A stretch of DNA of 64,000 nucleotides from Lingula anatina (GCF_001039355.2 NW_019774225.1:94727-158726); one strand, 5' to 3'; shown: positions 35,557-50,720, counted from the stretch's first letter. The notes: a model not told the origin generated them from the letters alone. Translations and numbers: made by a program.

Positions 35557-38500
35557 GTTATTGTCTGATTAATTGGTATATTTCTAAGTTTAAGATATTT
35601 TCACTACTTACATGTAAATATTATTGTTTTAAAACCACAGCAGGCAGTACTTTTGTGCTCCCTTACGGTTAAGTCCCACAAAAATTGTCATGCACATGGT
35701 TAAACAACTATTTTTCATATGCTATAAATGTGTAAAAATATTGTTGGAAAATATCCCAACTAAATGTTTTTGTACCAACAAGAAAGAAAGTATGTTTGAT
35801 AAGCTCGACAAAAAGAACACAGTTCGTTTCACAACCGCACAACTGTTTTTCTGATTAAGAAAATTGCTCTGAGCGAGTCAAAACAACGTGAGAAAAACTT
35901 GTATTTTTTGTTTTTAATTGTTGCTTATTTTTCTTATTTATATAGTGTTTTAAAATATATAATTTATGCGTGAAAATATCCAAAATGATGCCACAGCATC
36001 GGATAAAGTGAAATATGCTCCACACAAACCACTAAAAATCATGTCTTTCCCAGCGAAAATGAAAAGGCAAAATGTTTATCAAATTACAATCAAAATGAAA
36101 AAAATTAACCCGGAAATATCTCACCAATAAAAAAAAGTACTGAGATGAAAATAGAAATAAATATAAAGCTTTTCCAAAAGAATAAAATGACAATCAAACA
36201 CATTCTAAGAAATATTCTGGTACATAAGATCCATAGAATAACATTGGAACGCGTCCCCTGGGTCACATTGACTTTTTAGTCATGCATTTATTTATCTTTC
36301 CCTGATAAAACCAAGGCACCACCTTTCACGCCAAGTAAGATGATCCTTAGAAGTACAAATGTCAAAATATCGATCATGTTTTTGTGTTCATCCTGTCTAC
36401 ATGTAATACAGCATAAAGGTACATATGTCCGAATATCATGTTTCTTTTTACATAGTATCTAATAAGTCATTAATTGACACACGTGGTCTTGCTCACATGG
36501 CAATTGAAAATGCGCGGTTTTGTCCGCCTTGCAACATTACGTATTGTCACTGAAACTGAGAATTAAGGTGGCTTCCACGAAGGCTATTTGTAGCTTTTCT
36601 TTTATCTTTACTTTGATAGCCAGCAAAATATTTTAAATGGAATTTAATCGTCCAAGCTATGACATACATTGATGTTTCTAATCAACAAAATTTCGTCAAT
36701 ATTTGGGGAAAAATATCAGTCAAATCTAGCTGAGGCTTAAAGATAGATAACGCCGCGTTTTAGCTTTTAATGCGTGTAGCTACATGTACCTACAGTTATA
36801 TTTAAACCATTTCTCGTGCTCAAGCAATCACCGAGCATAGAAAAACACGAGCGCCTGCGTATTTGATTCAATTATTATCACGACAATTTAAACAATATAA
36901 CGCGTGGAACCCAAACAAGGTCTTGAGAAGTAACATCTGATGACATTAATTGCTAAACAAAGTCTACGTGACAGCCCAAACCGTATCGAAACACAAAGGA
37001 ATGGTGATACGTCTGTCGATATTTGGAATGGAAAGTGAAAAACGCCTGGACTTTATATGCATGTTGCTATAGGTAGAGTAATGAAACAAAATTTTCAGAA
37101 CGTGGAGGTCGTTATTTGTTCTTGCGGACAGTGTGGAAAAACAGACAGATGGCCACTGTGGTGCACACAATGTTTTGGACATTTAATACTCGTGTAACGA
37201 CAACACATATGGCAATACAAGCAAACCAAACGGTTACTACAAATTGTAGTACGGTTACTACAAATTTTAGTACAAGAATTCGCAATATCCTTCATAGCCG
37301 CAATTAGTGATATGATATGCAGTATAACAGCATATATTTTTCCTTAAATTGGTTTTATAGGCCTGTCTCAATCATGAACAAAAACGTTGAGTACGGTGTT
37401 CAACAAGAGATCAAAGACATGCAAATGAATAAATAAACTATCAAGGAAATATATACATAGTCAGGTATTCTAACAAACACCCAAAAGACAAGTGACATAA
37501 TGAAAATCTTCTTTTGCAAATTCCCAAACCAACAATTCAAGACTATGCACACCAATAATAAAAAAGAAAACCATGCTGATTTGAATACATACATGGAGAT
37601 GCTACATATATGTGACAGTGGTGACATGCGGTTTATTCACTTTTAGGGGCGTTTTTCGACTTTCTATCGGTATATTTGTCAAAGAGGCTCAATACATTGC
37701 CTCCCGCTCGCGATATATGCCTTGAACACGTCTCGCCGACCCTGAAGGTGTCACGGCATATATCACTCGGATGATAGTGTATTATGTCACCCAAAATCAG
37801 ACCTTTTTTCTTTACACTAACACCCCTCAATTGCGGTATCTGAACGATCCATTGCTATGTCTCATATTTTTTATTTTCGCACAAAAATGGATGTTTGTGA
37901 AACATTCGTCAGTTTTACACATTCAATTGGGATCAAAAGCGAATTTTATGTTTTTTTTTCTGATCAATACAACCATCTGATATTACTTCTTGAACATATG
38001 CCCCGAGAAAAATCATAAATCACTTATTGCGCATTTGTTTGACAATTCAATGCAGGGGTGAAAAAAATCAACACTTATTGTGCAATGGCGGTACGTCAGA
38101 TTAAAGAAATCGATACAAAAACCATTAAGTTCACGCCCTTTCATTAATGAAAAAATACATAACCCTTTTGGACTTTATTTGATTTGCCATAAAGGTAGTA
38201 TTTAAAAACGTCTCCGAGATTAGGGTTATACAGCAATGGAAAGAGGTTCTCTCGCTTACATGCCTTGAAATAATTCTCCCTCTAAAGGCCTTTAGTATTA
38301 TTAACGCATACAGATTTGTTGAAAGGAACGCAACGCTGCTCCAAAGCTTCGATGATATTTGACAAGATAATGCATATACATCTACAGGCCAGTAATCAAA
38401 ATGATGATATATAACCCGACCACATGCCCCAAACGGTCTGCCCTAGTACTACCTTTAGGCTTGAACTAGTACTTTGTTTAAATTTTTGGATGCACTCTTC

Positions 38501-39455
38501 AAATTATAATATTTCCTTCATATTATAAAATCCCGCGTAAAAGGTCCTAAAATATTGTGTTGTTTTCATTCAAAAAGCATGTGATTGTTTTAACTACCTT
38601 CCCCACGCTGATTTTTATCCACACGTTTTGTATAATTGTTCAGCGTAATTTATGATAGCTAAAATATTACTGCTGTGTCCTTAAAGGTACATACGAACCG
38701 AGCATCGGTGGAGCGTGGATTCCCTGCCCACCTACTTCCCTGCCCCATTTGACATATAGCTTAGAATGCCAGCAGAAAAATCCGTTCAAACATCATTTTC
38801 GGGTAAAATTAAACAATGCCTTTTGGTAATTCTCTTAGTTATACTACTTGAAACTATATGCTGGCATTTGGTTGGTTTTTGTGACAAAAAATTGACTTTG
38901 TATGCATCTTTAAACTAGTCACGTCATTGTTCGACTTTGTACAGTAGTTTTATTAATATATACGAGTTAATAGATGTGTTATTCATATTTTGGTAACTCC
39001 GCTGTTTTTACTACCAAGAAAGGTTCACATTTTTCTTGTCAATAACGCAAACTCCTTGTCCTATAACAGGGTCCTACACACTGTCTATGGGGAGAGGTCA
39101 TTGCTTATACTGAGTAATCAATGATTACGTAACCAAAGCACTCAATGTCTAGGTCGTTCGATCCAGATATTACGAAATAAGTAGTAATTTGTTTGCCGAT
39201 AGAGCACAAGGCAGCTTAGATACAGGCTGGGTTTAGCAAACCAATACTTTGAAATGACGACATGATTCCGTAGCCGCTTTCCCCAATTCCCTCAAAATAT
39301 CTTTAGATCAGTATAAATACACAATTAATGTCCTCAAATTTTTTGCCTAATGCGTTTGCAGGAATGAGGTAACAATAAATACATGTTTGACCTTGTGTTT
39401 TATCTTTTGCAGATATTCACCCTAGTGATAGTTGGAATAAAGAAAGTAGAATGTC
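34913..39455 (+). CDS. Right gene signal-peptide exons 1-2
   Basis: Exon 1 (34913-34942) encodes MVLRSIACSL and ends at CTG|GTAAGT. After a 4.5-kb intron, exon 2 (39413-39455, acceptor TCTTTTGCAG) continues in frame with IFTLVIVGIKKVEC. The joined product is a convincing signal peptide with a basic n-region, a hydrophobic core and a polar end. The split of the signal sequence over tiny exons parallels the left gene. Confidence 0.8.
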
Positions 39456-39472
39456 GTAAGTATGGACAAACT

Positions 39473-39512
<40 letters not shown>

Positions 39513-42500
39513 CGCGCGCGCGCGTGTGTGCGTGTGTGTGTGCGTATGCGTGTGATTGGGTGGGTGGGAATGTGACAGATCTAGAGGGAGAGAGTGTGAC
39601 AGAGAAAAAGAAATAAAGAATGATAATATACATATATGTAAAGAGTATGTTTTTAAGATCGTAAATATAGGATAAGCCAGCTTCTAACGACATACAAGCG
39701 AAAATTCTGGTATGTAAACGGTGAATCGATACTTCGATTTGCTCCTCCACGGTATGAATTCTATTACCAATGAGTTTATTTATTGAATTGTTGACATTAC
39801 AAATCAAACCGTCACGGTAGAGAAAACCTGACCAGCGAGGCCACTCACGCGAGTTAAACATGAGAAAAGAAAGGCATGATAATTAGAATAGAAAAATGCT
39901 GCGCAGTTGAATTGGAATCATGTCCGAATATTGACTGCGAGAAACTGCACTCCCTAAAATTCACCTTAGCATACTGTGAATCAAGTGATTTACAATCTAA
40001 TCTTAGAATTTCAATGTTTATTCAAACCCTTAAATCCTATTCAAAATGTGTTTATTCCAGCCATTTTGAGCTCGTGAGTTCACCTGTGTGAAACCAACTT
40101 GGTGAAATTTGAAAATGACCACGTCGTTAGAATAGAGATAACTCGCAAAAGGATCAAATAGTCAGTGCATTTGCCAAAAAAGGTGAACTATTGTTGAAAT
40201 GTAAAAGAAAAATGTGAATGTCAAGTTACGGAATCGATTGAGAGATCAGTATGTCGTGTTTTTCCAATCAATACTGATCTTGCAATTATAGATTTCAAAA
40301 CATAAATATAATGAGTTCACGTCATTCAAATGTTATCCGCATCTTTAAGCAGGTCAAAACACTCAATGATGTGACATGTCAGATGTACCTGTAGAAAATG
40401 GTAAAAGAGGAACATTACCATTATGATGTAACTGCGACACCTGAAAGGCGATAGTTGGAATGAAGGGGGTAACTGGGGGTCATTGGGCCAGATTTTCTTC
40501 TGTCAATGTCCGGGGACAAATACGGTCAGATTGTCCGGAATTACATTCATTGGTGAAGAGGGACATCTAAATTAAAAAAAAAAAAAGCTGAGGCCACAGT
40601 GACACAAATGTTTTTAAATCATTACCATTATTGGAGGTCGCAGGATGTGATGTGGAGCAAGGCTATCACTTTTTGCCTCAACTCATCATCACCCTTTATC
40701 ACATCCACCAGTTAACTATATTTTATTACAGAGATTTCAGAAGTTCAGAACGCGATGCAGGTGGGTGGAAACACCACAGCAGTCGTTATACAGTGGAGTG
40801 CCCCAGCGACAGGAGCTAGCCTCGTGACTCAATACGTGGTGAGTTGTGACGTCACGCTGTGTTAGTTGAGATTGCGCAATGTGCTGATTGTGTTCGGTGA
40901 AAGTACACATATTGTGTTCACTGTGTTAGCTGAAAGGTACAGGTAAATGGCCACTACAAAATCAATACGATAGTGATGCTCGATATCCTCTTGTATAGTG
41001 TTTACCTGTACATTCACATTGAGCATGTACTTTGAACAACGTTAAACCTGTAGTAATCCATCAAAATATATCAACGGAGAATTTGAAACACTAAGCATGC
41101 TCATTTCTTTTCATCAGCCGCATTACCTGCGCTCACGAAAACGTCTTATCAATTGGCACTAAGCTGACCTGACATTCAATCTGTTTTTTTTACAAGTATA
41201 TTGCTTGAGAGGATCCGTTTCTTGCAAGACACCAATATAACTTTTGGATCTGATTAACACTGTTCAATATGCATGTTTACCTCCATGCCTAATGTCAATT
41301 TTTCAGGTGAACTGTACCCACTGTCTAGGTAACCGTCAATACAACTCGTGTGGCAGTGCCGTGGTGAACAGGATCGCTTTCAACGCTACCATCTCCAGCC
41401 TAACTCCGGGCATACTTTATGCAATAGACGTGAAAGGCCAAGGGAGCATCTTTGTAGGCAACAAAACCACTGTGTTTGCAAATACGCTAAGCAACTCAAG
41501 TACGTGTTTTAATTTAGATTTTTGTTTGGACATAATAACTTTTGAAAAAAATTGCAAGTCTAATGCGTTGCTTGTTTGTGCGTTTGTTTATGAGTTAGTG
41601 GTTGAACTTACATGCAATTCCGAAACCCGTAGTTAATTACAGTATGTTGTCATTGTGATTCTGTTACCACTGTATAGTAAGAACCTTTCTTAGTCTAAAG
41701 ACTTAAGCTGCTGCATGTCCAACTGTGTGTTTGTAAATTCATAACGTATAATATGGTGACTTAATTAACACACGGATAAATTAATTTAAAATCTTTCAGG
41801 TGAGAGCTGTAACCAGGTGCTGGTGGCGGCACCTGTCGCCTATTTCACATCTTCAAACTACCCACAAGTGTATGACAAGAACCAAAAGTGTTATTACTAC
41901 GTCTCCATGCCCAGCCTACCTTATGGAAAAGCCAGGGTTTTCTATCATGGGCTGAACCTGGATAACGACACATTAAAGGTAATTAAATCTTAATACCTCA
42001 GGGAGTATATCAAACTGCAGGGAAATGCATATTAATAGCAGCATCCATTCACCGGTTCATTTGAAATAATGCATCTTTCATTTAATTGTGAAGCCTGCAA
42101 CCTCATTTCTCAAGTCTTTGCATTCCGGGTTTGAATATTGCCCTGTTGTTGTTGGTGTTGACGGCTTATCAGCATGCTTATCATTGTTATAATAATAATA
42201 ATAATAATAATAATATGATGATGATGATGATGATGTTGATAATGCAATAAAGAAACGAACGGTCAGTGATGCGGCGCTTAATTGAGTTTCTAAAGCTCTT
42301 GCCATCCCCTTCCTAACACTGCAAACAGTACTCTTCAACTCAGTATTTTTCACGTTCCAGATCGAACTGGGCTACTGCGAGAGCAATAATTATGGTTGGA
42401 CTTTAGAACAAAACGTGACCATCATAGAGGAGCAGTCCCAAATGGTTAGCCACTTGCTTTTGGTGGGCTACTTCACCGCTGATGGCTACCGGAATCAGGA

Positions 42501-44858
42501 ACAGGGGTTTAATATATCTGTGAATGGTAAGGTGCTATCTGCATAATTGCTTACTGCATATTTGCATATCTGCTATTTGTATCAAAGTATGGAAGCAGAT
42601 TTGACATTTTGCAATTATAAAATTTGTGAACCTGGCTGAGTATTCCACAGACACTGAGTGACATCAATTTCCAAAAGGTCGATCTAATCATTGGGCAGTA
42701 CCGGTGCCTTCCAAGCTAAAAGTGCCTAAAATGTTTGGTCGAGTGGAAACAAAGACTGAAATAGTCCAAGTGTGAACCAGGCTTGTCAACTGGGCAAAAC
42801 CTAAAATAGATTCCTATTGTTATACATCGCACCCAGCTTGTTTTTTTCTTTATTCTCCTATCGTAAATAGACACACGAAAAGTAAAGTGAGATGGAGATG
42901 AGCAGCCCTGATACACGTAGTGTTGGAAAGCGTAATGGATATTTCTCTTGTTAATATACTTGAAGTGATGATAATGAAACGTGCATTGCCTATCAAAAAT
43001 CCTACATCATTTGGCTATAAGAGTTTGTATGTTACTAGGGAATTTTATAGCCGCTCCGACAAGGTTATAAAATGCCCTTCTCATATTCACTCATGTTTAC
43101 AAAAGCTTAACATTTTTAGTTTAACAGCCAATTCATTTTTGTTTTCCTCCAGCGTCCTATCAGTGCAATCACATATTAACAGATCCTGTTGGTACCTACT
43201 TGTCACCGGATTATCCATTTAAATATCCGACTGGTCACTCATGCAACACCACCATCCTGGGAGGCCCATATGCGGCATCTATAACTCTGACCGTCAACAG
43301 TTTTGAATACGAAGATGGTTATGATTACGTAGGCGTAAGTACATGGACAACCGTGTCTAATATCATTTATTCATTAATTTGTTTATGCCCAGTTTTTGAA
43401 ATGCACTTATTTTTGCGTTTATTTATTTATTCATTTGGAATAAATTCATATATTTATCTATATCCGTATCTATTGATTTAATTACCTTATTTATATTGAG
43501 GCCCTGGTAGAGGGTCTTTACTCGCCATGTATCAATTTATCATGTGCAGGTCTTTGGCAAAAACATTGGCGACGCAGGTTATACTTTTATCCAAAACTGC
43601 ACCGGGGACACCTGCATCACGGGCACGTTAGATTACTCCGTGATTCTCTTCTGGTCCATATCAGACGGCTCCATTACTGCTGCTGGGGCTAACATTAGTT
43701 ATCAAGGTAGGTGGCGACATCTATATTATTGCAAACACTGAGCCTCGATCTCTTCTAATTCATGATGAGCATCGTACTGGCGAAAGGACGAAACGATCGT
43801 GGCGACGTCTATTCTTATAGTAGTGTGTGGGTTTTAGGCGCTTACAGTATGTTATGATGCAATTAACAGTATTAATGCATAAAAGCAATTACAGGGACAA
43901 AAATGTTCTTCGTCATGTATCACTACACTTCTGGAAATGCTGGACCCGCAATATAATATAATATAATATAATATAATATAATATAATATAATATAATATA
44001 ATATAATATGTATTAAATAGTGAACTTAATGACCACGACAATGGAGGACACCACGACACAGGAGATGACCACTACTACAGAGAGTGAGACGACAACGGTC
44101 AGGCAGACGACAACCACCGAGCAGACGACAATGGCCGAGGAGACGACGACGACAACCTCCACTACAACTACCACGCCTCTCATTACCACAACACCCGTCC
44201 AAACTACAACAGCGAGTGAGTGGAATACTGTTATTAAGACATGTCGCCCATTATTCATATTTGATACACTCTTAATTCATAGAAGAAGCCTGTGTTCTCT
44301 TGTGATCAGTCGTCTAGCTGATATTTTATTTTCATTCAACAATTAACTATAGGGGATACAACCTTTCTCTCGACTGACCAATTACATTCAAGGTACTTGT
44401 CCGATGTTTGTGTCACAATTTCCTAAACTGCAAATAGAAAGATGTTATATGTTTAAAAATGTAATTTTGACTACATTATGAAACATACTTTTCCAAAAGA
44501 AAAAAGCTAGGATATATTGGATACGTTGCAATGTTTCATCATTCTCTGATTTTATTTTCTGTATCTTCAATCAAGGCGCAGACGAAATGTTGGATAACCT
44601 GGACTCACTAATGGAGGACCCGGATGCTTTTGCAGACGCCGTACTAAACATTGGCGCGAGTTTAGCCGTAAGTTATGCCAACAACAGATCTTTCGACATT
44701 GAGACCGCGTTCACAAAGAATGACTATTAGCCCACAGATAAAACAGTAGCAGTCGAGTCAAAAGAACAAGTTCGCCTGCATTAAAACAGGTGGAATTTCT
44801 ACTGTTTTCAAGCAAAAATGACTCCTTTGGATGGAAATATTAGTTTTGTAGCCCTCAC

Positions 44859-44899
<41 letters not shown>

Positions 44900-46605
44900 T
44901 CCAGGGTTCGGGAGCTGGGAATGGATCCCAAAACTCGTCTGCGCTCACTCAGGTAATCATAAGCCATGTTGTTATTTAGCTCCTGTGTAAATATGGGTCA
45001 CTCATCACCGAGCGTGCATGTATGTTGCCTCTTTGGGACGGCCGCCCTATTTTCAAACAAAGCAGAGGAGCAGTCTCTCCCGTTAAAAGACCAATTCCCA
45101 AATTGTGTCAGAATTTCGATTATTTTTGTTTTACTTTTTCAAGTATATGTTGTAGCAGAAATTTTGACTCATAAGGAGTTATTCCATTTTTTTTCAACTA
45201 CGTCAGTCATAAGCATAAGAAGTACGACAAAGGTAAATGCCAGCCCCTTCTAATATTAACTTTTTACGGTACTCGGCTGCAACACGGGGGCCCTGCAAGC
45301 CAAGCAGCTACTTCAAATTATGTACATACATACATATCGACCTTGTTTATTTCTCACTTCTTCGCAGCTCAGAAACGGGATTCCACAATCGGAGTCACCA
45401 CAGAAAACGCCTCGAAGTAAATTTTCTATTCTTTTTCAGAAACTTCTCAGTAACATTGAATCATTTGCGTCGAATCCAAATATAACGCTGAGTGTGGATA
45501 CTATTGATAAGGTATCCAGCGGTCTGGGCAACCTGACATCCGTTGATGCATCAGCAGCAGTAAGTACCATAAAAATAAATACTAAATATAAATAAAAGAT
45601 AAGTAAATGACTGGCAAATAAATTTATAAATAAAAGAAAAATAGGCAAGTTGAAGTAGATGTATGAATGATAAGATTAACTAATGTAGTATGTATTTGGT
45701 TAAAGGAACCATTGTTTGGGCAATGAATAAATACCTGTAAATAAATGAATCATGGATAAAATATCAAGTGATAAGTTGCTGTATTACACATTTTAACAAC
45801 AAAGAGATGAAGTGAAAATATAAAGACATACAAAGAAAATACAAAAGCAATTTTGAGTTTGGACAAGTCAAGTTTAATTTTTTTTCTGATTCAATAATTC
45901 TTCACTCTCTTGGTTGTATAAATGCGCCTTTAGGTATTTAACTGGTCAGTTTGATTGAACTGTTTAAAACAATTTCTAGGATAAGCTCCTGGACGTCACC
46001 AGCAACCTGGCAGGGCGGATGGCGGGGCAGCCAGTGGACGCCGTGGCTAGAGTTGGAAAAAGTGAGTATTGGTTTCCCTTCATTTAAAAGTATGCATCCT
46101 ATATTTATGAATACATTTCCACTTATCGTATTGTTGATTCCTTTGTCTAAGCATTATGGCAATACCATTTTTTGTGGGTGATCTCGAAGTTAACTATTTT
46201 AAATTTTTTATAAGTATTCTGTATAATAAAATATAGTATTCTGGCGTAAACTATACATCTGGGGCGTTCGTATGAACATCATACATGTAACATCGGTTTA
46301 CATGTCTGCACGTATCTCACTCTTAATTACGGTTGGTTTGCTCATTTTGTAACCGATTCAAGGAGAACGTATCAAATATAACGAATTGTGTTGTAAAACA
46401 GCCTGCAGCGCTATCCACATAATTGATATAATTGCCAGATTTCTTGTCGGCCATCGGGACGTCCTTGACAGCGACCTCTGTTCCAACCTCGGCACCGGCA
46501 GCTTCCGGTAATTCATCCAGCAGCGGCGGCAGCCAGATGTCAGAAGCCGACAGAACTGTGGTAAGATTGATTCGATATGATCATTTTCAAATATGTCATT
46601 CAACC

Positions 46606-46661
<56 letters not shown>

Positions 46662-48966
46662 TGATGATGATGAATATACTAGTATGTAAAAAAACACAGA
46701 TTCACTGTGTGGCAACACAAGAAACGGAAGAAAAGCAATACTGAAATAAGCGACGGTTGTAGCTAAAACAGAACCAGCAACTGTGTGGCATTTACAGTGC
46801 ATAGAAATACACATTTTTTCTTGTAAAAACAGAGGCAATGATTGCTGGTCAGTTATCTAAAATAATGCAAAAAAACTGGTAGCATTCAAAATCAAACCAG
46901 TTTTGATTGATTTTAAGCCGTTTTGTCAGACTTAACTTTTTTTTAATTTTTACCAGGCTAAAGCCGCAGTAGAAAAAGCCAACCAAATATTGGAGACTGT
47001 GGCTTCCTTAGTGTACAGTGGTCTCAATGGGACCACGCCTGTCGTCATTTCCGGGGGAAGCATCAACATGGCGTTACAGAAATCAACCAGTGATGACCCA
47101 GCACAAAATGTCACTGCGCCCAATGCCAACGTTGCTATGCCAGGGGTCAACGCTGCGCCTGGAACAACACTGCTTACTAAGGTGGGGTTCGGAATAATTT
47201 AATAATGTGTTTGTGCTTGTTTTCAAATATAAACAACCATGTTTTTCTGAGCTGGAATACCGTTTATAAATAAAATGTATAAACGCTTACGTGATTTAAC
47301 TGTAGGAAATAAATTAATTTGGTAATCGCACAAGCTATATGCTCTTTTAATCTTGTTAAACATTCATAACACAAACATGCTATTTTAACTTGCACCGGGT
47401 ATCAATATTGTGTATGTACTTCAGCATAAACGTAAAACAGTTTTTGCCTTTTTATCCCAGATGGTTATACACGACAAGCCCCCTCACTCCTATTCCGCTT
47501 CCAATAAAGATGTTAATTCGCCCAGCATCGACTGTACGATCAAAGATTCTAATGGAAACATAATGACACCAACAGAACCGGTGCAAATCGAAAGTGAAAC
47601 CGGAAGAACAACTGATCCGGAAGAGATAGTCGTTGAAAACGGCAATGGCAGCACGTCATTTTTGGCTTTCACAATAAGTGACCCCCCAACGTCTTTGCTT
47701 GTCACCATCAACAGGCGAGGCGATCCAAATGACACGTACACCTTGATTGGCAACTTTAAGACAAAACCGACAGAAACCACGTACTTGTTTAAAGTTGTTG
47801 CAGACACACAGCTTTTAACAACTGACTACGGAAGTGCCACAGGGATATCAGTCAGTCTAGTCTCAAACAGCTACAGATTGTTCGTCTCTGCTAAGAACTT
47901 CGATGGCGCTGGTACCATGTACATTGGTGTTACCCAGGAAGGTAAGGTGAAAAACTTATTTGATGAAAGATGCTTGAATTACAAAACGTTTGGGAAGATG
48001 CTGTCAAAAAGGAAAGTAAGATACTTCTTACGGACAGGAAGAAAAGAAATTATTTTAAGAACTCACGAAGGGGGAGGGGGGTTGACTCCTCTACAACACT
48101 GAAGCAGCTTTGGATCTGGTTGTCTTACTTCAAATATGATGTTCATATTGATTCAAATTTTAAGCAGTATCCCTCTGCAATAGCTTACGCTAAAAATACA
48201 TTGCAGGCTTATTTCATTTAATTGATACCATAGGAACTTATGCAAATTTACCCCAAGGTACTTTTAGCTACCGTAATGCCACCTCAACACATGCGGGCAC
48301 TTGCCTGTTCAAGCTTCTCTTTTTAATCATGCATACGTACTGGGGTATAATTTTCGATGTATTGTAATTTATTTAATGCTTAAACACTTTGTACCGTGAA
48401 GGTCCGCAGGCTGTCGTATCTAGCAGCAGAAGACTTCTAAGTTCAGGGAACACGACCACCAACTTCACTGCGCAGGCGCTAACTATCGACGCACGCGTGT
48501 GGAACGCAACTACCAGCCAATGGGAAACGTCCACAGAGCTAGAGGTAACATGAAGACATACTTCATATTATGTTAAATGTCACTTGTCACAAAAAAGAAT
48601 GGATTTGCATATCGATGTAGAAATTGTGTAATTTTAATATGGTATAGAGGCCTAATAAATAAAGAAACTGCTGCTTTCAATTTTACAGATTGCTCCCGAA
48701 TCGACAGGTAGAAAGGTTGTCTTTAAGAGCAACTTCTTCGGATCATTCGCCGCCGGCTTATTTGAGCCACCAAACACTATCGACTTCGATGCAGTGTTCG
48801 CCAATTTTGGGGAGCGGCTGGCCGAGAATGCGTATGTGTTCGGTTTTCTGATTGGTCTAGTGGTTCTGTACATTATATTGGTCATATTTATGAGGAGGAG
48901 GGACCTTCAAGACAGAATACTGGTATGTAATTTATAATAGATAGAACAACAACAACAACAACAACA

Positions 48967-49008
<42 letters not shown>

Positions 49009-50680
49009 TAATGTTCATATTATTAAATAGTTTCAATATGATTTGTCTTGTATTGAAATGAAACCCAAAATTGACAATATTTTAGAGCAACATGTCACGT
49101 TTTTTAAAAAACTATTTTGAAAATCCATGTTCTCATATTTTAGTGGGCTTATGCACCGTTATCTGACAACAAGAAAAGTGACACTTATTACTACAGAATC
49201 AGCGTGTTAACCGGTCTGCGTTCGTCGCGCCATCTATCGGCCAATGTTTACTTCATACTCCACGGGGAACTCGGGAAGACAAGACCAAGAGTGCTGTCAG
49301 ATGGACAGCGTAAGGTGAATTGATTATCTGATATCATAAAAATAAATACTGCACAATAATGATTAGTCACATCAGGATCTGGTAGTTTCATCTCAAACAT
49401 TCGCCATCACATCAAGTATAAAACAACTAAGCTGTAACTGTACCATATTTTGATGATTGTGCACTGGGTTTGTGTTTTTATTAAACGTCTGAAGCAAACC
49501 CCAGCAAAACTATCCTGTGATAATACCGAACAAAGGCTATACCGTTTGCATTAAACAAGCGTAATTATACTAGTTACCTTTACCAATTAGTGTTTACAAA
49601 GTGGCACTACCAATAACTACATCATGGGCGTCCCCAAGTCCCTAGGAAAACTTACTAATATGCAGATATGGCATGACGGGAAGGGGAAAAGTCCCCACTG
49701 GCTCCTCAGAAAGATCATAGTCTATGACGTCACAGAAAAAAAACGGTACGTAGAGATTGTACGTTCTTAGGGTGATTTCCCAGAGATTTAGATCGATCTA
49801 AAGAGTAAGATTTAGATCGACCTAACTCCCTGGGGGTTCACGCTAAATTGCAGTCAGCTGAGCCGGCACCATAGTTAATTACCCCCTTACAGCTTTTAGT
49901 AGGCGGGACAGACGCTTAAGCCGGCCAAGCTGACAGTAATCTAATGAGACTCCCCACAGGGATAGATCGATCTAAAAATCTATGGAAATGGGGTGTTAGT
50001 CTTTCTGAAATAGTCTACAGCTTTTTTAATATCTTTTTTTTTTTTGCATTCCGGTGGACTTATATATTGTTTTGAAAGTTATTTTTGTTCACAAACAATG
50101 AACAAGAGGCTGTCTCATAAGGTGTGGAATATTACTCGCTAGAGGGTGCCTTGGAATGACTTTGTGTCAAAAGATATTGAAAATAAATCAATGAATTATA
50201 AAAATTTGCTCACGATGAGAAACAAAACGAATTTACATGTATTTGTATGTTTGGACACATAGTTCCGCACATGTACTGTTAGATGAACGCGAGTCTGACA
50301 AGGAGACGCGGAGTATGATCTTAGTCTGAAGGTGATGATATGGTTTAAAAAGTTATACCTAATCCGTCTGCAGGTTCTTCTTCACCTGTGGTCGGTGGCT
50401 GTCACATACCAAAGGCGAGAAGAGGATCGAACGTCTGCTCACTGCACGCTCTGAAGATGAAATCCAGGAGTTCAACGAACTTTTCGAGGAAAACGCTTCC
50501 AAGAATTTCTTTGACGATCACTTGTGGATTTCGGTGTTCACTCGACCCACGTCAAGCAGGTAAAGGGGAAAGTTTAACCTAACACAGACAAGCAGAGGCA
50601 GATTTAAGTCAAACCATTCATGTTTTGTCAATAAAAACAGATTCGTATTGATAATCTGTATTAACTACAACACCAATGCA

Positions 50681-50720
<40 letters not shown>

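Noticed and set aside
39400-39861. 153-codon minus-strand ORF with His-Thr repeats
   Set aside because: Most of it is the reverse strand of the (GT)n tract; the real signal there is right-gene exon 2 on the plus strand.
44013-44258. 81-codon minus-strand Val-rich ORF
   Set aside because: Antisense shadow of the Thr-rich exon of the right gene.
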